Source of the DNA: Haliclona indistincta
Taxonomy: Eukaryota > Porifera > Demospongiae > Haplosclerida > Chalinidae
DNA: 64,000 bases
Assembly: GCA_964017065.1 (NCBI GenBank)
Contig: OZ024783.1
Span: 12,718,313-12,782,312 of the forward strand
Reading direction: 5' to 3'
The notes beneath the pieces were generated by a model, which was given only the letters and a program-made list of their open reading frames with translations, was not told the origin of the DNA and ran no database searches. Every line of letters starts with the position of its first letter. Positions within the stretch are counted from its first letter, which is position 1. Both the position numbers and the translations under genes were made by a program. Positions 56,701 through 64,000 of this stretch are shown here, in pieces.

Positions 56701-59220
56701 GAATCAAATATGATGCAGCGGTTTCTTGAAACATGACCAACAATGTTCCCACGACCAAGGAAGAGAATTTGTTTCATTATTTCTATTGCTAATTTTTGGT
56801 ACCTTTCAAGCCAGCTTTCTTGCCAAGACCAAAACAGTATGTTAAAGCAGATCCTCCATATGGACTTAGTTCATTTTGCAGGATATATCAAAGAGTTAAA
56901 TGGTTACTTTTATGCAATTATCTTAATTATCAATAATAATAAAGACCATCTTAAAGCTCCAAATAAGCTGCTGTGAAGGAAAAGGAGGTAGTTGCTAGAC
57001 ATCAATGATCGAAATGTGTACTGACACATTATGCTTCATATCAAATAATTTTGAATTATCAGATTACGTTAAGGAATAATATTATTAATAATCTCAAAGC
57101 TTAATGAACAGCTGCAAGGAGAGGTTGGAGTGAACAAGGAAAATCTCTCAAAAGAGACAACCTATTCATCAAAAAATCTACGTGCACTATACGATAACAT
57201 GTTGCTCTTGTGGCAACGTTAAAAGTGTCAGTCTTAAAAATATTTAACTGCATTCGGGTCATCAATCTCGTTTCATTAGATGCGAAAAAGTAGCGAATGG
57301 TGTGGGACAGGCTAGATAATTTGGCATCATAAGAAAAAGGATCAGCAATAGGATTGACAAAATTACAGAAGGCATCAGAGTGGGTTTGTTAGTTGCTGGG
57401 CAGTGATCATGAAACCCACACTAGCTATATGGTTGACCTCACATGTGGACCTTGCTGCAGCTGTATTGTAGCTTAATAATTGTTATTACTATTACAAAAG
57501 GTCGTGGAATTATGGTTATTAATGATTGAGCAATTTTATTGGGGCGAGCCTGAGCGAGCCCCACATTGATTGTCACAATGGCCCGCGCGGCGAGGAATGT
57601 ATCTATCTATGTATCTATCTGTCACGGGGGTAGCGTTTGTCCTTTTCAATGTTCCCGAGAACTAGGAAACGCCCTTTTTAGCACGTGCGCACATTATAAT
57701 TGGCGCTTAGTTTCAAACAAGATACCTGGCATTCTGGCAATGGTGCAGATGACTCAGGGACGACAACAACAGAGATCAGAGACACCTGAAAAGCAACAAC
57801 TTTTACACGACAAGGCCGCTACCAGAAAGCGATGACGAGAGGCAGAGTCACCCGATCAACGTGAAAGCGGACGACTGGAGCGACAAAAGGAATATCAAAG
57901 GACCTACCGGAGACGCCGGCGGACAGCAGTAGCTGCAACAGAGCAAACTGTAACTTAGGTACGTCTAATGAGCTCGTGTGTGATAGCAGTAGAGCCTGCA
58001 GTGAGTGAGGAGACCGAGGAACCCTACTCATCACATCTTCCAGGTACATTGTTCCCATGACGCCTAGGCAAGGAACACACTCAGCAAGAGATAGTTGGGG
58101 AAACATATCTGAACATAACCAAACTATTGATTCTATCACCATCAACAAAAAATATTAACATAAAAATATATCAATGCTCAGGCTCGCCCCTGCCATTCCA
58201 TGAATGTACTAGTTATAATTATAGTGCTGTGGACAACTCCGTTCATCAAACACGCTTCATACATGCTAACAGATTATGAGTGATCGTTATTACAACCATC
58301 CTTCTTGGCGTTCATGTACATCACCTGTTTTGATCTTGTTTCCACGGCTCAAAAGAGGGTAGCCACAGAGAGAACTTTGAGTAAAGAGTGAAAGCCTTTG
58401 ACACAGCTGCTAGATTGTGAGATTTCATTCCACTTTTCTGATGTTTTGAAAGAGATGGTCTTGTTTAATTCGTTAAAAATGCAATCATTATGTCTTCAAA
58501 TGGCTTATTAAGATAAATGGCTTGCCTGACTCACAGACTTGCCATTGTCAATGATACAAACTAGGCTTTTAGCCATTTTGACAGTGTCGTCATTGTCAAC
58601 AGCTAGCCATGAGGTACGAAATCAAATATGATGCAGCAGTTTCTTGAAATATGTCCAACAATGTTCCCACGACCAAGGAAGAGAATTTGTTTCATTATTT
58701 CTATTGCTACTTTTTGGTACCTTTCAAGCCAGCTTTCTTGCCAAGACCAAAACAGTATGTTAAAGCAGATCCTCCATTTAGTTCGTTTTGCAGGATAATT
58801 ATATCAAAGAGTTAAATGGTTATTTTCATGCAATTATCTTAATTATCAATAATAATTTATTTATAAAGTCTATCTTAAGGCTCCAATAAGTTGCTGTGAA
58901 GGAAAAGGAGGTAGTTGCTAGACATCAATGATCGAAATGTGTACTGACACATTATGCTTCATTTCAAATAATTTTGAATATATTTGTCTTAAGTAATAAA
59001 TGATCTCAAAGCTCAAATGAACAGCTGCAAAGAGAGGTTGGAGTGAACAGGGAAAATCTCCAAAAGAGACAACCTATTCATCAAAAAATCTACATGCACT
59101 ATAAGATAACATCTCTACATATCATTGCTGAGCGGCATTCATAATATATTGTGTCCTAAATGATTTGCAGATCGTCTATGGCATCAAATAGTCAGTTATT
59201 TAAAATCTGACGTACACTAA
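53766..59220. repeat. C-unit array 4 (longest)
   Basis: Unit starts at about 53769, 54578, 55889 and 57200. The last three are spaced exactly 1,311 bp apart. It has one 1,311-bp unit more than array 3. The last unit carries the second TIR element. Frames beginning MFPRPRKRICFII recur at 55432 and 56743 as part of the unit. Confidence 0.88.
57541..58190. mobile_element. 650-bp terminal-inverted-repeat element, copy 2
   Basis: Identical, as far as compared, to 43964-44613, including both internal frames. Because the whole surrounding block is duplicated, this is not an independent insertion. Confidence 0.7.
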
Positions 59221-59680
59221 ATTAGCAATAAATAATTATGTCCCAAATAACAAATGGGTTACCTTACATGTATACACAAATTTACTATCGACCATGATAT
59301 CAACACTAGCTCTTTTCAATGTTAAAAATAGTCAGCTTTTATTATTTTATGCAATTTTAATTTTTAAACAACTTTGTATTTGAGATACTCCAAGTGGATG
59401 GTTGAATATCAGCATTTATAATACTTACATTGTGAACATAAAATTGTCAAGCAAATTGCCAAATTTGAGCAATCACCTAATTTTGTTCTTCTCTATGGTA
59501 TGTGCGGGGGTTATGCAAATGCCGATAGTATGGCAATTTACAGAAGAGGAGATGACAAGTGTGATTGAAAGGTTTTAAGTTTGTGGCTTTAGTGTCAATG
59601 ACGACAAATGACATGACAGCACTGAAGTATAAAAAGAAGTGGCGAAAATCACCTTCAGAAGCTGAATCTTTATTGCAACG
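59221..59680 (+). promoter_or_regulatory. 5' flank and TATA-like box of receptor 4
   Basis: tataaaaa lies at 59628-59635, 46 bp before the ATG. It is identical to the receptor 3 flank up to about 59473, then differences begin (for example cacc against cgcc and atgg against aagg). Confidence 0.5.
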
Positions 59681-60673
59681 ATGTCGTTCTTTTGTAACTT
59701 TACGAACGACAGCGATTGTTCGACGCTGTTCGAACAGGTTCACTTGTCTTATACCATCGTTCATGCTATCCTGCTCATTGGAACCATACTGACCTCTGTC
59801 CCGATCAACTTGCTACTTATCGTAACAATGGTCATGTATCGCGAATCACTGGATAAATCTATCATCTTGGCTGTTTCTGTCCTGATCTCAAATACAATAG
59901 CATCACTGTCTCTGACTGGAGAGATGGTGGTTACCTCTATTGCCCGATCGTGGTTATTTGGCTACTGGGGATGCCAGAGCATCACCTTCATTGCAACTTG
60001 CGCATTATTTTCTCGTTGGATTTCAGTTGGATTAATAGCTCTGGACCGTTTCTGCCGAGTCTTTTGGACATTCACGTATCCAAGACACGAATCGAAGGTA
60101 ATCATTTCTCTTCTGGTCTTATCTTGGATTATCTCTGTTGTTATCTCTTTGATTCTGTTCTTTTGCAAGTCCTTCACGTTCTTCATTGGTGCTCCTGGTT
60201 GTTTTTTCGTTGAATACAATCCTGAAATGACCTTGCCGGGCATCGTTGTGACTAACGCACTACTATGGATTACTCGTATTATCGCTATTTTTGTTCCTGC
60301 TACCCTCTATACCATGATGTATGTGAAAGCCTATGAGATTCGTAAGAAAAGCCCTGCAGTGACTATTACAGATAGCCCTGATGCAGCAGCTGAGGAGAAG
60401 AACGCCCGTAGCCGAGCTAACAAAGCGAGTCTTACTTATTCATTGATGCTCATTGCCTTCGTTGTTGTGAATTTAGTGATCGTTTTGAAGGACATCTTTG
60501 GAAGAGTATTTCTTCACTTCAATGTCTCTATTGACATCGCTATTCCCATCGGTTTCCTTACAACGGTCATCATTCTAGCCTACTCCTTAGGTGACCTAGC
60601 CATCATCCTGGCTAACAGGCAAATCAGAAAATCTTTTTTCACCCTGCTGGCTAAAATTGGCATTAAGAAATAA
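59681..60673 (+). CDS. rhodopsin-class GPCR, tandem copy 4
   Basis: Intact 330-residue receptor. Compared with copy 3 it has K55E, I72T, T100S, S106T, T115S, F118L, T138S, G153V, L273F and Q299L. Four of these changes lie within TM3 between C98 and D122, and position 299 in TM7 again alternates Q/L. By my count about 24 of 993 bases differ from copy 3, far more than in the 3.6 kb upstream. Landmarks and missing motifs are as in copy 1. Confidence 0.9.
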   Translation: MSFFCNFTNDSDCSTLFEQVHLSYTIVHAILLIGTILTSVPINLLLIVTMVMYRESLDKSIILAVSVLISNTIASLSLTGEMVVTSIARSWLFGYWGCQSITFIATCALFSRWISVGLIALDRFCRVFWTFTYPRHESKVIISLLVLSWIISVVISLILFFCKSFTFFIGAPGCFFVEYNPEMTLPGIVVTNALLWITRIIAIFVPATLYTMMYVKAYEIRKKSPAVTITDSPDAAAEEKNARSRANKASLTYSLMLIAFVVVNLVIVLKDIFGRVFLHFNVSIDIAIPIGFLTTVIILAYSLGDLAIILANRQIRKSFFTLLAKIGIKK

Positions 60674-61039
60674 TTCAGTTATTCAAGGCTGAGAACAAGT
60701 AATTCAAGACAGTCTTTTAAGAATTCTTGCAAAAAAATTAATTGGTAGTTAAGTTGTTTTGCTGAAGTAGTTCACTTGTGTGTAATAATTGAATTCAATA
60801 ATCCACATTTTAAAATTTGCAGCATGTGGGTGTACATGAGGTTTAAAATAGTATGCCAAATAGTGTATTGTAAGTTAGCATTGTAGGAAGTGGGAACATA
60901 CTTTTAAAATGGTTAGTCATGGCACACTTTGCATGCAGCAGGTAGAAAATTTATCGCGGAACAACATAATTTATGGTGTTACGTAGGTACTTGCTTGTTT
61001 ATCAGCTAATGAGATAAGTCCTTGAGAAATTGGATCATG
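60674..61039. other. 3' flank of receptor 4
   Basis: Homologous to the other 3' flanks but shortened (gtagtaaagatttaaattaa missing) and then joined early to satellite A after atggatcatgaatcca-like sequence. Non-coding. Confidence 0.7.
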
Positions 61040-62005
61040 AATCCATGCTGCACAAAAATATCAACAACTAAAGAAATCTTTTGACTATTTTCTCTAGATC
61101 ATCTTTCGTCTTGATTAGCCATCCACCAATAAGACGAATAGTGACTGTACATAATCCCGTGTGATTGCTGAACTTGTTCAATCACTAGATGCCTTAAAAA
61201 GAGTAGTTTTGAAGACAATAGCTGTTTGAAATCATTAAGTGTTCTTTTAATGGCATTGGGTTGTTTCAATTTGAAGTATTTGGAAATTAAAGCAATGTAT
61301 GAGAAGGTGAAGAGAGAAGAGGACAGCAGAATTTGGAATCACCTGAAGTCAGGCTTGGGTCGTTTCTTTTCTAAATGTACTGGCATAGCGATAGTATTAA
61401 TTTTGTCGACACAAATATTTGACTTTTTCTCTTTCATCTATCGTCTTAATTAACCATCCTCCAATTAGGCGAAGTTTGACGATGTCTTAAACACAATTTT
61501 AGGACATCATGCCGCAACTTTGGTACACTTGTTAATGGTTGAGCATAAAAATACTTATTGACTATTTCTCTAGATCATCTTTCGTCTTGATTAGCCATCC
61601 ACCGATAAGACGAATAGTGACTATACATGATTTGCTGAATAGACATAATTTTAGGACAGCACTTTGCAACTTTGGTACACATGTTAACGGTTGAGCACAA
61701 AAATATCAACAATAATTATTAAAGAAATCTTTTATTGATTATTTTCTCTAGATCATCTATCGTCTTAATTAGCCAACCTCCAATAAGGCGAATAGTGACT
61801 GTACATAATCCCGTGTAATTGCTGAACTTGTTCAATCACTAGATGCCTTAAAAAGAGTATTTTTGAAGACAATAGCTGTTTGAAATTATTAAGTGTTCTT
61901 TTAATGGCATTGGGTTGTTTCAATTTGAAGTATTTGGAAATCTAAAATCAAAGCAATGGATGTGAAGGTGAAGAGGGCAGCAGAATTTGGAATCACCTGT
62001 AGTCA
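61040..62005. repeat. hairpin satellite A, array 5
   Basis: Four core copies near 61126, 61467, 61600 and 61788. Those at 61126 and 61600 have the aagacga arm that pairs fully with tcgtctt. It contains the longest coding-like satellite frame (61226-61453). Confidence 0.9.
61226..61453 (+). other. coding-like frame inside satellite A
   Basis: 75 codons: MKSLSVLLMALGCFNLKYLE, a charged helix KVKREEDSRIWNHLKSGL, then a hydrophobic CTGIAIVLILSTQIF. The same peptide is recognisable in at least six other satellite copies (for example 33430-33600, 40070-40270, 48420-48570, 48883-49071 and 49380-49560) with mostly conservative changes, but many are frameshifted. No homologous family is known to me. 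It is either a remnant of an old exon captured into the satellite or a chance frame. Confidence 0.3.
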
Positions 62006-62390
62006 TTACCCTCGGCGCATGCAAGAGAGTATAATAAATAGTTGTGAGTTGTAACTGATAAATGCAATCCCTTTTTCCACAAGCATTCGTTCAACAAATA
62101 TCTTTGTGCTATCCATGAAAGAACCATGATGATAACCACATCACAGTTGTGTTACCAAAGAGCAAAATGTTCTGGTTGCACTCTCCCACAGTTGTTGTAT
62201 CTTCAGCTGTCGATCAATTTCTTGACTTGTATTATTTGCAGTCTTCCTCTCTTGATGCGCTTACGGTACTTGCTTTGTTGTTCGTTTGTTCGTTCATTCT
62301 GTCTAGCAGCGGCTACGGAGAAAGTCTCCTACGCTGCTGCTAGCTGATTTCATTATTTAAGAGCCAGAAACATGGATTTACTGAAGTAAG
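62006..62390. repeat. D segment, copy 2
   Basis: A copy of 34041-34412, with an added gataaccacatcacagttgtg and other small differences. As in copy 1 it follows the end of a satellite array and a truncated KVKR block. Confidence 0.8.
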
Positions 62391-63514
62391 ATGCATTACT
62401 TCTGAAGTAAGAAGTATCTACATTCATTTTTTATAAGACAGTGAGTGTGTATAATTCCGGCTGAATGATTTTTATGGGAGCGTAAATATGGGATTGTCTT
62501 TAAAGAGAATCTTTTTATGACTTGGAGCTAAGTTAGAGTCATTATTCGTCTGAAACTGAATAGACACAATTATAGGACACCATGTTGCAACTTTGGTACA
62601 ATTAAAGAAATCTTTTATTGACTATTTTCTCTAGATCATCATCGTCTTCATTAGCCAACCACCAATAAGACGAATAGTGACTGTACATAATCCCGTGTGA
62701 TTGCTGAACTTGGCCAAGCATAAGTGTAAAGCTGTCTTCACTCCATCGCATATTTAGACTAACCTCATATCATCTTGATGCTTTGATAAGTATCACCTCT
62801 CCAGTTGGGTGTGGGTGATCAATACACACGGCTGTTTACTGTCTTACAGTTTGAAAATCGCTACAAAATGGCTCTCTACCGCTTGGTTTTGCGAATCATA
62901 TTCTTCGAATGATGCCTAGAAAGCCGGACGAGTCTTATGTCGAGTGCTATGACAATTGTTTCTAATAGCTGTGCTCCAGATAAGAACATTACAGTAACTG
63001 GGTGTGCTATCTATCTATGTGACCTGGCCCGGCCTGAGATAGCTGATTGAGCGCCAGCAGAATATCATGACCACGAGGTCAAAATGTCAAGAAGAACCAG
63101 GAAGCCAGAAGGCTGTAGGCTGTAGAGGGTATTGAAGCTGAGAAATTCCATCTTTAATAGAACACACTGCCGTTTGCACAACTTAAATCTAAGCTCAGAG
63201 TCAAGCTGTATGACTGATCTCTACCTTGAACAAGCTGCAATAGTCTGCGTTTTGCAACTGCTCACATGAATTACATATTAAAATACAGCGTATAGGGTAT
63301 GTGTTATGTCTTGGGAGACATGGTGATTCTATTGAACAAAAAAGTAATGCAGTCAAAAAGCTGCTCAAAAGTGGAAGTGGATCAAGTAACAATCAAGAAT
63401 GTATCGTAGAAAAGAATTGATTTGATTATTGTGTACTGTATAACTTATTTTAAGTTGTCATCTTTGTGTATGGTGCAAAGGATTATTGTTGATAATAAAA
63501 CGACGCAAGTTTTT
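62391..63514. other. diverged region with one partial satellite A copy
   Basis: It holds a last satellite core at about 62640-62715 (tcgtcttcattagccaacca, aataagacga). The rest has no recognisable gene. The cassette parts B and C are absent here. Confidence 0.55.
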
Positions 63515-63662
63515 TTCACTTTTGATGTCTCTAATGACATCATAAATCTCGATCACCATACAAGTCTACAGCTTAGGTGATCTAGCCATCATCATTGTTA
63601 ACAACCAAAACCGAAAAGCATTTTTCACTATGCTTGCAATAAGAACCCAAGAGAATATCTGA
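63515..63662 (+). pseudogene. relic of a fifth GPCR copy (C-terminal end)
   Basis: The end of TM7 and the tail can be read in frame as SLGDLAIIIVNNQNRKAFFT to a TGA, aligned with SLGDLAIILANRQIRKSFFT of copies 3 and 4. Preceding bases (gatgtctctaatgacatcat) match the start of the TM6-TM7 loop, with a deletion. Its 3' flank (ttgcatgcagcagg-like, ttatcagctaa, ggatcatgaat) is also homologous. It is much more diverged than the four intact copies, so it is an older duplicate that lost at least its first 270 codons. Confidence 0.8.
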
Positions 63663-64000
63663 ATAGAATTCAACATAATGTTAAGTATTCTTGCAAAGAA
63701 AATTTGGTGTTATTATCAATAACCCACATTTTTAAATTCTCAACATAATGGTAGTCACAACTGAGGTAGTCTGAACTGCCTTCAACTTGAGTGAGAGTTT
63801 CATTTGTAAGTGAGAACGTGAAAATGGTTGGGCTCTGCACACTCGCATGCAGCAGGCAAAATTGCAATGTATTACTAATCCTCAACTTTACCTTGGAATA
63901 AATATCAGAGTTTCAACTAGGTCCTTGCTTTTTTATCAGCTAAATCCTTAAAAGTTGGATCATGAATAACGAATGCATGTAACTATGACGATACCTTTGT
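63663..64000. other. diverged receptor 3' flank
   Basis: Recognisable as the 3' flank of the receptor family (gtattcttgcaaagaaaa, cgcatgcagcaggcaa, tttttatcagctaaatcctt, ggatcatgaata) with many differences. Non-coding to the window edge. Confidence 0.65.

Noticed and set aside
46104..60673. Strong positive selection between receptors 3 and 4
   Set aside because: About 24 base changes with 10 amino-acid changes is not enough by eye to claim dN/dS above 1; only clustering of sites is reported.
26680..62715. CRISPR-like reading of the regularly repeated satellite core
   Set aside because: Repeats are degenerate, spacers are themselves repeated, spacing is irregular, and the context is an animal genome.

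Overview
The window looks like nuclear DNA of a marine invertebrate animal, most likely a sponge (inference). It is AT-rich, has short spliceosomal introns, carries animal-type genes (Rab GTPase, UBE3D, TENT5), and holds a tandem family of rhodopsin-class receptors that keeps the class A layout but departs from several of its key motifs. Nothing bacterial (operons, ribosome-binding sites, CRISPR) was seen.

Layout. (1) 1-12.2 kb is ordinary gene space. It has the last two visible exons of a Rab-family GTPase (+), a seven-exon gene reconstructed on the - strand that matches UBE3D (5431-9850), and an intact single-exon TENT5/FAM46 nucleotidyltransferase gene (10506-11876, +). The last two are head to head across a 655-bp shared promoter. 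(2) 12-15.2 kb is non-coding. (3) 15.2-19.06 kb is a tandem array of duplicated exon-plus-intron pieces of one gene, one exon resembling the VPS13 adaptor-binding region. (4) 19-22.5 kb is AT-rich with one broken candidate gene start. (5) 22.5-26.65 kb holds mobile-element debris: a tRNA-like SINE and - strand Ty3/gypsy gag-protease and pol remnants. (6) 26.65-64 kb is one large mosaic built by repeated segmental duplication of a receptor cassette.

The receptor mosaic. Each cassette is, in order: a hairpin-bearing satellite (A), a segment with a decayed recombinase-like ORF (B), one or more 0.8/1.3-kb units (C), a TATA-like element, and a 330-codon intronless GPCR gene. Four intact receptors lie at 30666, 38409, 46104 and 59681, and an older fifth relic at 63515-63662. 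The four proteins differ at about 16 of 330 positions, seven of them in TM3 and TM7, where class A receptors bind ligand. A block of about 3.6 kb upstream of receptors 3 and 4 looks identical (offset 13,577 bp), but this near-identity stops just before the receptor genes, which differ at about 2.4 percent of bases.

Mobile elements in the mosaic show the order of events: a gag-protease-only LTR element at the same site in two cassettes (other cassettes show the empty site), a TTAA-flanked piggyBac-type MITE in a satellite hairpin, a 650-bp terminal-inverted-repeat element, and a PHD-finger/coiled-coil fragment next to receptor 1 only. The most interesting content is this receptor family with its conserved satellite; no proven new molecular system can be claimed from sequence alone.
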